Of a stretch of 8,621 nt of DNA, positions 1 through 6,982 are shown piece after piece. The notes under the pieces are model-generated. The model saw only the letters and a program-made list of their open reading frames with translations. It was not told the origin of the DNA and made no database searches. Within the stretch, counting starts at the first letter, position 1, and the number at the start of each line of letters is the position of its first letter. Where the stretch lies: positions 1 through 8,621 of the forward strand of contig JAHENH010000089.1 of assembly GCA_018609935.1 (NCBI GenBank), given 5' to 3'. The translations under genes and the position numbers were made by a program. This DNA is from Halobacteriales archaeon. GTDB taxonomy: Archaea > Halobacteriota > Halobacteria > Halorutilales > JAHENH01.

Positions 1-74
1 AGCCGTTGGCGGGATTTGAACCCGCGATCTAGCGCTTACGAAGCGCTCGCTGTTACCAGCTAAGCTACAACGGC
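1..74 (-). tRNA. tRNA-Thr (anticodon CGT)
   Basis: The reverse complement folds into a full cloverleaf. The 7-bp acceptor stem pairs GCCGTTG with CAACGGC. The D stem is GCT/AGC around a loop containing GG. The anticodon stem pairs AGCGC with GCGCT around loop TTCGTAA, giving anticodon CGT, which reads the Thr codon ACG. The T stem pairs GCGGG with CCCGC around TTCAAAT. The discriminator base (position 1, complemented) is T, as is usual for archaeal tRNA-Thr. No intron is visible and CCA is not encoded in the visible part. It diverges from the aminopeptidase gene and may share its TATA region. Confidence 0.96.
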
Positions 75-100
75 GTCTATGTTTTTCTAAAAAGCCAGAG

Positions 101-108
101 ATATTAAT
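101..108. promoter_or_regulatory. Possible bidirectional TATA box between tRNA-Thr and the aminopeptidase gene
   Basis: The 56-nt spacer between the divergent tRNA and aminopeptidase genes holds ATATTAAT, whose core ATTAAT (103-108) is self-complementary. Its centre lies about 26 nt before the ATG at 131, which fits a leaderless mRNA. It lies about 31 nt before the mature tRNA 5' end on the other strand, which fits a start a few bases upstream of the tRNA. One TBP site could therefore serve both directions. This is inferred from spacing; an alternative tRNA TATA-like stretch (CTTTTTAG, read on the minus strand) lies nearer the tRNA. Confidence 0.45.
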
Positions 109-130
109 CTTCTGGAAAATTATTTTATGT

Positions 131-1030
131 ATGGAAAAGGGAGCTAAAGTAGCTATAGAGTGTATGAATATTCAGGAGTTCGAGTCTGTTTTGATTGTTT
201 CGGACGATATAAGAGAAAGTATAGGTAGAGCTTTAGAAAAAGCTGGTGAGGTTATAGGGTGTGAAGTAGTTTATATGGAGATGAATGCTAAAGGTGAACA
301 TGGAGGTGAGCCTCCTAGTTCTGTTAGTAGTGCTATGATGGAAAGTGATGTAGTTTTTGCCCCTACTACGTATAGTTTAACACATACAGAGGCAAGAAAA
401 AAAGCCTGTGAAAATGGAGCTAGGATAGCTACTATGCCAGGGATAACAGAAGAAATGATGGATAGTTCTATGAATGCTGATTATAGTAAAATTAAGGAAA
501 AAGCTGAGGAACTAAAGGAAAAATTGGAAGGAGCTAAGAATATACATATTAGTTCTGATAAAGGTACGGATTTATCTTTAGATGTCGAGGGAAGAACTTG
601 GAATATAGATGCTGGACAATGTGAAAAAGGTGAGGTTACTAATCTTCCTGCAGGTGAGGTATTTATTGCTCCTATATCTGGTGATGGTAGACTAGTTATT
701 GATGGATCTTTTGCCGGATTAGGTAAAATTGATCGAATTGAAATACTATTCGAAGATGGAGAAGCTATAGATATAAGTGATAGTAAGTTAGAGGATAGAG
801 TAAACTCTGTATGTAGATGTGGTAGAAATCTAGCCGAGTTTGGTATAGGTCTTAATCCTAATGCTGTTTTGATAGGTGAGGTCTTACAGGATGAAAAAGT
901 TAAAGGTACTATACATATTGCTATTGGCGATAATAGTGGATTTGGTGGAAATGTTAATTGTGATCTACACCTTGATGGTGTGGTTGAAAATCCTACTGTT
1001 GAAGTTGATGGGGAAAAGTTAGATCTTTAA
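131..1030 (+). CDS. M29-type (leucyl/thermophilic) aminopeptidase-like metalloprotein
   Basis: The 299-residue product resembles the short archaeal aminopeptidase T group (COG2309, peptidase M29), metal enzymes that remove N-terminal residues from peptides in the cytoplasm; distant relatives include NicX-type ring-cleaving dioxygenases. The C-terminal half carries the expected ligand pattern in order: Glu176 in NLPAGE, Glu236 in AEFGIG, His262 in IHIAIGD, a glycine-rich FGGN, then His280 and Asp282 in HLD. Spacing resembles the Thermus AmpT set (Glu, Glu, His, His-x-Asp) in compressed form. The N-terminal half (1-135) is the variable alpha/beta domain. There is no signal peptide. The ATG at 131 is preferred because a TATA element lies 26 nt upstream and no Shine-Dalgarno is present, pointing to a leaderless transcript. 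The gene ends 19 nt from the convergent truD. Exact substrate is not shown. Confidence 0.85.
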   Translation: MEKGAKVAIECMNIQEFESVLIVSDDIRESIGRALEKAGEVIGCEVVYMEMNAKGEHGGEPPSSVSSAMMESDVVFAPTTYSLTHTEARKKACENGARIATMPGITEEMMDSSMNADYSKIKEKAEELKEKLEGAKNIHISSDKGTDLSLDVEGRTWNIDAGQCEKGEVTNLPAGEVFIAPISGDGRLVIDGSFAGLGKIDRIEILFEDGEAIDISDSKLEDRVNSVCRCGRNLAEFGIGLNPNAVLIGEVLQDEKVKGTIHIAIGDNSGFGGNVNCDLHLDGVVENPTVEVDGEKLDL

Positions 1031-1036
1031 TACGTA

Positions 1037-1051
1037 TTTTATTTTTTCTTT
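1037..1051 (+). terminator. T-rich terminator after the aminopeptidase gene
   Basis: TTTTATTTTTTCTTT begins seven bases after the TAA stop. Archaeal RNA polymerase stops at such T-runs without a hairpin. It sits in the 19-nt gap to the convergent truD and overlaps the last bases of that gene. Confidence 0.5.
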
Positions 1052-2315
1052 AGTCTATATTTTTAATATATTCACGTAGCACTACTGTAGCATAAGTGCT
1101 TTTAGGAAGTGTAAATTGAAGTTCTATATAATCTTTAATGTTATATAATATATTGGTTTGGAATAATATCGGACGTCTGTTTCCTTCTGTATTATATTTG
1201 TTTTCCTGGAAGTGTTTCTCTTTGATATCTGTTTTTTCTAAAGTTTTTCTTTCTATTTCTCCTTGAAGGCCTTGAGAAAATTTGGTGTCTGAACCTATTA
1301 ATGGTGCTGTGACAAATGCCTTATTTCTGTTTATGTGTTTGTTTATTATTTTTTTATTGGATTTTGTCACCTTTCCCAGTCGATCATTATCAGGTAATGG
1401 TATATCGGTGTCTTGGGACGTGAAACATACTATATCTCCGTTGTATGCTTTATCAAACCTTAGATTTTTATTATAACGTTCTCTTAGAATAATATTAAAT
1501 ATTTTAGATTGTACAGCATTTACTAAAAGAAGTCGGAGTCTGAATGGGAGTTGTTCTATTGCTTTTTTATATGTGCATCCCTCAGAAAGTTTGTGTAGAA
1601 TTGATCTTTCATATCCCAGATATTTTGGAAAATATTCTAAAGCTTCTTTATAATTTCTTTCTTTTTTGAGTTTTTCCCTGACATTTTTTGTATCCTCAGG
1701 TTCTGTTTTGAATGTTTTACATAGATATTCACAAACAGCTCCTTTATAGTCTTTTTTTAATAATTTCTTACCTACTCTATGTGATACAGGCCTCTTTGAT
1801 CCAAATCTTTGTATTCCAAACAGGTTAGGGAAACCCCCGAATTTTTCTATCTCATCTGTAGTGTTTTCAAGTTTTTCTCTGCAGTCTTCTATACTTGATA
1901 TATCTCTTATTTTTATGTTGAATTCATTACTTATTAGGTCCCCAAGCTTAATAGGTCGATCTGAATATCCGAGAAATTCTATTTCGACGTTATTTATATT
2001 TATTGAATTTATTCTATCCTTACTTATTCCTTGGATTGTAAATATCTGGGTTGTTATAGCTTTTTTATCTTTAGTACCTGCCCATGATATTCTTTTTTTA
2101 CTTATACCAAGATTTTTAGAGAGGTTCTTAGAGAGCTGATGTGTTTCATAGTTTTTTAAAGTAATCTTTAAAACTAGATACCCTCCTTTTTGTTTTTTGT
2201 AGGTAAAATCAGATTTTTCAATTACTCGGAAATCTTCAGGATGTTTTTTAATTTCTCCCTCTATATTTGGTGTCTTACTTATATGCCAATCTAGTCCTAT
2301 ATTTTCTAATTCCAC
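1050..2315 (-). CDS. truD: tRNA pseudouridine synthase D (TruD/Pus7 family)
   Basis: This 421-residue protein is a TruD-family pseudouridine synthase, which isomerises uridine (position 13 in tRNAs, in known members) to pseudouridine in the cytoplasm. Visible motifs, in order: the N-terminal IKKHPEDFRVIE; the catalytic motif AGTKDKKAITTQ with Asp83; GGFPNLFGIQRFG (160-172), the family hallmark; a LLLVNAVQSKIFN helix (262-274); and the C-terminal STYATVVLREYIK (406-418). Length is normal for archaeal TruD. The start is GTG at 2315; no in-frame ATG lies nearby and the N-terminal motif requires a start about here. No clear Shine-Dalgarno is seen. It lies 43 nt behind pth2 on the same strand, so it is probably the last gene of the topA-pth2-truD cluster, possibly with its own promoter. 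The central linker (about 345-380) is Lys/Glu-rich and looks variable. Confidence 0.95.
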   Translation of the reverse strand: MELENIGLDWHISKTPNIEGEIKKHPEDFRVIEKSDFTYKKQKGGYLVLKITLKNYETHQLSKNLSKNLGISKKRISWAGTKDKKAITTQIFTIQGISKDRINSININNVEIEFLGYSDRPIKLGDLISNEFNIKIRDISSIEDCREKLENTTDEIEKFGGFPNLFGIQRFGSKRPVSHRVGKKLLKKDYKGAVCEYLCKTFKTEPEDTKNVREKLKKERNYKEALEYFPKYLGYERSILHKLSEGCTYKKAIEQLPFRLRLLLVNAVQSKIFNIILRERYNKNLRFDKAYNGDIVCFTSQDTDIPLPDNDRLGKVTKSNKKIINKHINRNKAFVTAPLIGSDTKFSQGLQGEIERKTLEKTDIKEKHFQENKYNTEGNRRPILFQTNILYNIKDYIELQFTLPKSTYATVVLREYIKNID

Positions 2316-2332
2316 TATATTAAATTATCTCT

Positions 2333-2343
2333 ATAATATTTAG
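2333..2343 (-). promoter_or_regulatory. Possible internal promoter of truD
   Basis: The pth2-truD gap reads CTAAATATTATAG on the minus strand, centred about 23 nt before the GTG start. That spacing suits a leaderless truD transcript independent of topA. AT-richness of the region makes this weak. Confidence 0.25.
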
Positions 2344-2358
2344 TTTTATTTTTCATAT

Positions 2359-2694
2359 CTATAGAATAGATAAATTTCCAGTTATAGAATCAACTTTTTC
2401 TTCAGATGATGGTCCAACAGCGAGAGCTGTTGGTGTCCCTTTTTTTAATTCAGTCCTTCCCTCATCATATATTAAAGCTGCAGGTAGTCCTTTTTTTATT
2501 GCTTGATCTTTAAGTTTAAACAGTTCTTCTTTGTCTACCTTTAGAACTATTTTTCTAGCTCCTTCTCTTTCCCATTTTTCCTTTATTTCTGTGGGTGATT
2601 TTTTATATGCTTTTAATGATGCATGTGCTACCTGTGCAGCAAGCTTTCCTTTACTCATATCTAAGTCCGATCTAACAACTATAGATTGCTTCAT
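2359..2694 (-). CDS. pth2: Peptidyl-tRNA hydrolase, Pth2 (archaeal/eukaryotic type)
   Basis: The 111-residue product is a complete Pth2, the cytoplasmic enzyme that cleaves the ester bond of peptidyl-tRNAs dropped by ribosomes and recycles the tRNA. The N-terminus shows a strand, then SKGKLAAQVAHASL with the conserved Lys17 and His24. The C-terminal half has the second family signature DEGRTELKKGTPTALAVGP (77-95). Length is typical. The ATG shares its A with the TAA stop of topA (TAATG), so its translation is probably coupled to topA; no separate Shine-Dalgarno is evident. It is followed by truD after 43 nt. Confidence 0.96.
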   Translation of the reverse strand: MKQSIVVRSDLDMSKGKLAAQVAHASLKAYKKSPTEIKEKWEREGARKIVLKVDKEELFKLKDQAIKKGLPAALIYDEGRTELKKGTPTALAVGPSSEEKVDSITGNLSIL

Positions 2695-5600
2695 TATTGT
2701 TTATTTTTATAGTTTTCATAGTTACATATTGGACATCCAAGATCCCAATCTCCATTAATAACTATATTTTTCAGACCGTGTTTATCGCATATACCATCAG
2801 TTTCTAGGTCTCCTGACCTAGGTAAGGGTAAAGAATATGTGCAGTCAGGATATCTGCTGCATCCAGCTAGTCTTCCACCTTTCTTTGTTCTTTTAACCAT
2901 TAAGTTCCCTCCTTTATTATCCCCACATTCAGGGCATTCCCCTAAAACTTCCCTGTCTCCAGCATTTTCTTCCATACATACTGGACAACCATAGAAGAAA
3001 TTCCTTGTCTTAATTTTTCTTAGACTATGTTTATCACATTTATCCTCAACTAAAATAGGCTTACTATCAGGTAAAGGATATGTATTCTTACAGTCAGGGA
3101 ACGAATCACATCCTACAAAAAATCCGTTTTTAGATTTCCTAATTACAAGCTTACCTCCACACTTAGAACATTCTCCCAACGTCCTATCTTCTTTAAGTCC
3201 TTCAAGAACTATTTCTCCAACTTTTTCTTCTTTTCCCTCAAGAGAATCAAATACTTCAGACAAAGATTCCCTAGAATTTTCAACCACTTCCTCTTTTTCT
3301 CTTTGTCCTTTAGCTATCTTTTCCATCTGGTTTTCCAGTTCTCTTGTCATTTCAGGATCCGTAATATCCTCAGCTGTATTCTCCATAGCTCTAACAACAG
3401 AACGCGCTAAAGCAGTAGGCCTTGGAGGTTTACCTTCTATATATCCTCTATTATATAGTTTACGTATAGTTTCATGTCGTGTAGAATTATGGACTAAAAC
3501 ACCATTGCTAACTGAAAAGTTAGGTGAAGTATTATCTATAGTGAGATCATAGACATACCCATCGTATTGTATAGTTTCTATTTTCTCAACTTGTAAACTA
3601 GATGGTATCTGGCATAAACAACTATATATAGATTTTTCAAAAGATCTTGATAAACAATATAGATTTCCGTAGTTCTTTTTTATGTATCCTTCACCTTTTA
3701 GTTCCTCTACTATCTGTTCACTATATCTTGTATTTAATAATTCTTTAATTTCTTTTTCAGATAGTTCCTTATTATGCCAGATTTTTTCTAAAATATACGC
3801 TTTTTTTCTAGTTTTTTCATTATTTTTTAAGTAAATAAATAATGTATAAAAATCCTCATCCGAATTTATGGGTATCTGATCAAGAAAACGTTCTATATTA
3901 TGTCTACCCTGTACAGTTAAAATTCCTTTAGATCTATTAAGAGATATATTTATACCTAATGTTTCAAATATTTCTTTTATCTTCGTTAGATATTTAATAT
4001 CTATATCAGAAAAATGTATTTTTTCTTTTTCAATATAACCTATATCTTCAAATAGCTCCCCAATAAAACTAGGATATAGATCTTCAGGAATACGGGTAAA
4101 ATCATCTAATATATATTCTAGTATATTACAAACAAAATAATCTATATTAAAGCTTTCATCAAATGTAACATCATATCGATTTTTAAAGATATTAGAGAGG
4201 TTAGAAATAAATTCTTCTTTTCGACTATGTTTATCTTTACTACTATGTATTTTTATATAGTCTACTATTAAATCTATTAGTTTTTCATCCCACTTAATAG
4301 GTAATATATTTCTATATTCTCTCTTTATTTGTTTTTCATCTATGCTGTCTTTAATTTCATTATATTTTATTTTTTCATTTGTTTCTTGTCTATTTTTTAT
4401 AGTGCGAGTTGTTAGAAGCTTGTCTCCTGGTTTTACATTTTCTGCTGGTTTAATTTCTATATCAGATTTATTTTTTATATATACTGGATGCTGATCTGTT
4501 ACATAAAAACAACCATTTTTATTCGAGATCTTTAACATCTCCTCATTTTCTTTGAGTTTTCTTCTTGTAACCATAGATATTGGTTTTGTAGCTATTTGTC
4601 CAGTAGCCTCATTTAACGAAAATACATGAGACTTAACACCTATTGAGGCTTCGATACTGTCCCCATCTGCTAGAACAATACTGTTTTTTTCAAAAAGATC
4701 TTTAGCTGTAACAATATCTATATTTTCCGTATCTTTATTATATTTTATTATAGAAGTATCTTCGGCTAAACACTTTGTCCCTAGTCCAAGGTCTTCCATT
4801 TTTTCCACTAGCTTTGATTGTCCAATCCTACTTGGTGGGCTAGTTTCTCCCTCTTCAATCCTTGTATCAACCACTTCTATTTTTTCCTTACTTTCTAAAT
4901 CAGGTATTTTATTTTCATTCTTATTAAAATATGGATAATATGAATGATATCCAGGCTCAATCAATTCCTTTCCTCTAGATTCGAATTTCTCATCTTTTAT
5001 ATTGAGTATAACTTTATCTTTCTTCCATTTAGCTGGAGATGAAAGAGTTGCGAAAAATCTTCTAACTATAAGTTCATATATCTTCCATTCTCTATTAGAT
5101 AACTCTTCTTTAGAGGCTATAGCTGTAGGATGTATTGGAGGATGATCTGTAGTTTCTTTATCACCAGATGTAGGATTTAAATCACCTTTAAGTAATTCTG
5201 AAGTTTCTCCTTCAAATTCTTCTGAAAGTTTTTTTAAGATAGAACGTAGATCAATTTCGTCCGAATAAACTGTATTATCTGTTCTAGGATATGATATAAA
5301 TCCCTCAGTATAGAGGTCTTCTGCAACACTCATAGATCCAGAAGCTGAAAAACCTATAGATCCAGCAGCTCTAATAAACTGTGTTGTATTGAATGGTATT
5401 GGCGGATTATCAGTCTTAATTTTAGACTCTATATTTTCTACTATAGCTGTATCTACATCTACTTTCTTAAATACATCTTGTGCTTTTTCCTTATTCCATA
5501 TCTTCTTTTTTCTTCTATTGTTATCCTTATAGAAATATTTTGATCCAAATCCTTGATCTTGTTTTTTTAGATCCGCATAAATTTCCCAGTAAGACTCAGG

Positions 5601-6230
5601 ATCAAATTCTTCCCTTTCTTTTTCTCTATCAACTAAGATCTTAAGAGTCGGTGACTGAACTCTTCCCACAGATATAAAAGAATCCCCAAGTCTACCAGAT
5701 GCAAGAGAAAGATAACGAGTTAAAGACGCACCCCAAAGAAGATCTATTTCCCGTCTAGCTTCTCCAGCAGATGCCAGATTTATATCTAGATCCTCCGGAT
5801 TAGAAAATGCAATTTCAATTTCCTGCGGAGTTAAAGACGAAAATTTTGCTCTATCAACATTATCAACAGATTCTCCAGATACAGTACAGGCTTCTTTACC
5901 TATAAGTTCACCTTCAGTATCATAATCAGTTGCTATAATTACTTCATCAGCATCCTCAGCAACCTTTTTTACAGCATCTACTATATCTTTTTTACCTATT
6001 TTTTCAACAATTTCAGCATCAATAAGATCAGAAGGATCTACAGAATTCCAATCTCCATATCCTTCTTCAAAATCTATATCCATAACATGTCCTGCAAGTC
6101 CTATACAAGCCATATTATCCCATTCATAGACTGATATCCCCTCTATCTTTTTCTCACTATATCCATCACCGCTGAGGATGCTTGCAATCCTTTCAGCAGC
6201 ACTGTTTTTTTCTGCTATAACAAGTTTCAT
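2694..6230 (-). CDS. topA: DNA topoisomerase I (type IA) interrupted by an intein
   Basis: Type IA topoisomerases relax negative supercoils by passing a strand through a transient single-strand break. The 1178-residue precursor is 749 residues of topoisomerase plus a 429-residue intein (487-915). An N-terminal Toprim domain begins LVIAEKNS with Glu7 and has DYDTEGE, with metal-binding Asp102, Asp104 and Glu106. Motif ISVGRVQSPTL (186-196) follows. The active-site Tyr314 lies in FISYPRTDNT. TTDHPPIHPTA (360-370) is another family block. The motif GLGTKSTRHETI is split by the intein. The tail holds four Cys-rich modules near 1021-1047, 1065-1085, 1099-1130 and 1148-1169, alternating CxxC...CxxxxxC ribbons with CDKH...CPxC units. 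No frameshift or missing catalytic residue is seen. It heads the topA-pth2-truD cluster and overlaps pth2 by one base. A weak AAGGA precedes the ATG. Whether the intein splices cannot be proven here, but all visible splicing residues are present. Confidence 0.97.
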   Translation of the reverse strand: MKLVIAEKNSAAERIASILSGDGYSEKKIEGISVYEWDNMACIGLAGHVMDIDFEEGYGDWNSVDPSDLIDAEIVEKIGKKDIVDAVKKVAEDADEVIIATDYDTEGELIGKEACTVSGESVDNVDRAKFSSLTPQEIEIAFSNPEDLDINLASAGEARREIDLLWGASLTRYLSLASGRLGDSFISVGRVQSPTLKILVDREKEREEFDPESYWEIYADLKKQDQGFGSKYFYKDNNRRKKKIWNKEKAQDVFKKVDVDTAIVENIESKIKTDNPPIPFNTTQFIRAAGSIGFSASGSMSVAEDLYTEGFISYPRTDNTVYSDEIDLRSILKKLSEEFEGETSELLKGDLNPTSGDKETTDHPPIHPTAIASKEELSNREWKIYELIVRRFFATLSSPAKWKKDKVILNIKDEKFESRGKELIEPGYHSYYPYFNKNENKIPDLESKEKIEVVDTRIEEGETSPPSRIGQSKLVEKMEDLGLGTKCLAEDTSIIKYNKDTENIDIVTAKDLFEKNSIVLADGDSIEASIGVKSHVFSLNEATGQIATKPISMVTRRKLKENEEMLKISNKNGCFYVTDQHPVYIKNKSDIEIKPAENVKPGDKLLTTRTIKNRQETNEKIKYNEIKDSIDEKQIKREYRNILPIKWDEKLIDLIVDYIKIHSSKDKHSRKEEFISNLSNIFKNRYDVTFDESFNIDYFVCNILEYILDDFTRIPEDLYPSFIGELFEDIGYIEKEKIHFSDIDIKYLTKIKEIFETLGINISLNRSKGILTVQGRHNIERFLDQIPINSDEDFYTLFIYLKNNEKTRKKAYILEKIWHNKELSEKEIKELLNTRYSEQIVEELKGEGYIKKNYGNLYCLSRSFEKSIYSCLCQIPSSLQVEKIETIQYDGYVYDLTIDNTSPNFSVSNGVLVHNSTRHETIRKLYNRGYIEGKPPRPTALARSVVRAMENTAEDITDPEMTRELENQMEKIAKGQREKEEVVENSRESLSEVFDSLEGKEEKVGEIVLEGLKEDRTLGECSKCGGKLVIRKSKNGFFVGCDSFPDCKNTYPLPDSKPILVEDKCDKHSLRKIKTRNFFYGCPVCMEENAGDREVLGECPECGDNKGGNLMVKRTKKGGRLAGCSRYPDCTYSLPLPRSGDLETDGICDKHGLKNIVINGDWDLGCPICNYENYKNKQ
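3486..4772 (-). mobile_element. TopA intein with degenerate LAGLIDADG endonuclease
   Basis: This is a 429-residue in-frame intervening protein (precursor residues 487-915). It begins with Cys487 in CLAEDTSII (block A), has the block B Thr578 and His581 in VTDQHPVY, a block F-like VYDLTIDNTSPNFSVSNG, and ends VLVHN with penultimate His914 and terminal Asn915, followed by Ser916 as +1 nucleophile. Removing it restores GLGTK-STRHETI, a conserved type IA motif. Residues about 646-788 look like a two-motif LAGLIDADG endonuclease: the second motif is FIGELFEDIG, where the usual acidic residue before the final Gly is Ile, and the first (LIDLIVDYIKIHSS) has no recognisable acidic-Gly end. Residues about 790-862 resemble a winged helix. 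I infer splicing is active, because it is the only way to make working TopA, while homing is probably lost. Confidence 0.95.
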
Positions 6231-6252
6231 TCAGTCCTTGAAGAGAGGGAGA

Positions 6253-6265
6253 GAGAAAACTAAAA
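6253..6265 (-). promoter_or_regulatory. Possible topA promoter
   Basis: On the minus strand CGGAACTTTTTAGTTTTC lies about 30 nt upstream of the topA ATG. CTTTTTAG could act as TATA with a purine-containing BRE before it, giving a very short leader. A second AT-rich candidate (GATATAATTTAAG on the minus strand, near 6300-6312) lies further up. Neither is decisive. Confidence 0.25.
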
Positions 6266-6371
6266 AGTTCCGCCCTCTAGATAAGTCTCCAAAATTAAAA
6301 CTTAAATTATATCAGTAGCCAATAAAATAGGATAGAAATTAAGCTATTTGAAAACTGATATTTATTTGGAT

Positions 6372-6449
6372 ATGAAGAAATCTAGTATAATAGCATCAAT
6401 ACTTGTATTTTCTACTATGTTTATTTATTTTAATGATTTTAGTTTTTGA
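6372..6449 (+). CDS. 25-codon signal-peptide-like ORF, probably a gene remnant
   Basis: An ATG opens MKKSSIIASILVFSTMFIYF and stops five residues later. Two or three positive charges followed by a hydrophobic run of about 15 residues look like an export signal with no mature protein behind it. No matching Shine-Dalgarno or well-placed TATA is seen. It sits at the edge of a block of broken genes, so a truncated secreted or membrane protein is more likely than a functional micropeptide. An AT-rich stretch with complementary A and T runs (6451-6467) follows. Confidence 0.25.
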   Translation: MKKSSIIASILVFSTMFIYFNDFSF

Positions 6450-6660
6450 TAAAAAAATTTTTAAAAGAATCCTATTAAATACTGCAAACCTAAAGATATA
6501 TATTTAAAGGTTTAGATGATCGTATCAAAATACTAACCTACGATGACTTAGTGGAACATGCCAGAAGTGTTGTATAACATTATTAGACAACTATGAGACA
6601 ACTGAAGAAGACGAAGATAATTTTAGTAGTTTTAACCCAGACTTAAAAATAGTTTTTAGA
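6450..6660 (+). pseudogene. Fragment resembling the C-terminus of a Shedu/DUF4263-type nuclease
   Basis: One frame (6494-6577) reads KGLDDRIKILTYDDLVEHAR before a stop. From memory, the order 'RIxxLTYDDLxxRA' is the usual C-terminal ending of DUF4263 (SduA, Shedu anti-phage) and some related restriction-type nucleases. A neighbouring frame just upstream (from about 6470) gives PIKYCKPKDIYLK, which could join by a frameshift. Another frame just after gives LLDNYETTEEDED. No start, no catalytic domain and no continuous frame exist, so this is at best a relic. The assignment rests on about 20 residues and may be wrong. Confidence 0.3.
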
Positions 6661-6915
6661 CACATTTTCTCTTGGTTGTTTACCCCTTTGTTTTGGTTGA
6701 AGTCCACCGAACAGGTGGTTTGGTTGACAGAGGATCCAATCTATAAACCGTTCAAATCCAATTTTTCAAGTAATGCTTCTCTCTACATCCTTCTTTTGAG
6801 TTCTCAAGAGAAAAGTAGTCTAGAACTTTTATATAAATCTAGGTTTATTTTCCTTGGAATGGAAGTTAGGTATACAGAAAGATTTAATGAAGTGCAATTT
6901 GGTAGGATTATTTAG
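6583..6915 (+). other. Unrecognised 110-codon open frame, no convincing start
   Basis: A frame with no stop runs from LDNYETTEEDED to GRII before a TAG stop. The only internal start in a sensible place is TTG at 6676, with no Shine-Dalgarno and no TATA at the right distance. The first part is acidic; the rest has hydrophobic stretches (FSWLFTPLFWL, ASLYILLLSS) without a clear domain. It does not resemble a family I know. It contains an inverted repeat flanked by direct repeats, and its end overlaps operator-like sites of the next gene. It may be the far end of the decayed gene before it or chance openness. Confidence 0.2.
6692..6727. repeat. Inverted repeat framed by 9-bp direct repeats
   Basis: CCACC-GAACA-GGTGG (6704-6718) is a perfect 5-bp stem with a 5-nt loop. 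It is bracketed by identical TTTGGTTGA copies at 6692-6700 and 6719-6727, and a related TTGGTTG lies at 6673-6679. It may be a chance structure, a protein-binding site or a scar of an insertion. No transposase is nearby. Confidence 0.4.
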
Positions 6916-6981
6916 GGTTTAATTGCCTAATATGCAATTCTTCTATAAAAGATAAGGGGTAACTATTGCATAAAGTGTAAT
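6882..6981. promoter_or_regulatory. Operator-like dyad repeats (ATTGC-N7-GCAAT) around the MNT promoter
   Basis: A perfect dyad AATTGC-CTAATAT-GCAATT occupies 6921-6939. A second copy with one mismatch, ATTGC-ATAAAGT-GTAAT, occupies 6965-6981, just before the ATG at 6983. A third, with a degenerate left half, ATTTA-ATGAAGT-GCAAT, occupies 6882-6898. Starts are 40 and 43 bp apart, roughly four DNA turns, so bound dimers would lie on nearly one face. The TATA box sits between the two better copies. The adjacent gene encodes a winged-helix domain, so autorepression as in toxin-antitoxin operons is the natural inference. The first copy is clear; the third could be chance. Confidence 0.55.
6943..6951 (+). 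promoter_or_regulatory. TATA box of the MNT-HEPN module
   Basis: CTATAAAAG is the best TATA match in this part of the window. It predicts transcription starting near 6973, about 10 nt before the ATG at 6983. It lies between two copies of the ATTGC-N7-GCAAT dyad. Confidence 0.5.
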
Positions 6982-6982
6982 T

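Noticed and set aside
1..130. tRNA gene as attachment site of an integrated element
   Set aside because: The tRNA 3' end faces out of the window and no repeat of its 3' end was noticed further in; the decayed block lies over 6 kb away.
1282..2139. Two plus-strand ORFs (64 and 92 codons) inside truD
   Set aside because: Phe/Leu/Ser-rich shadows of truD on the opposite strand, without ribosome sites or family resemblance.
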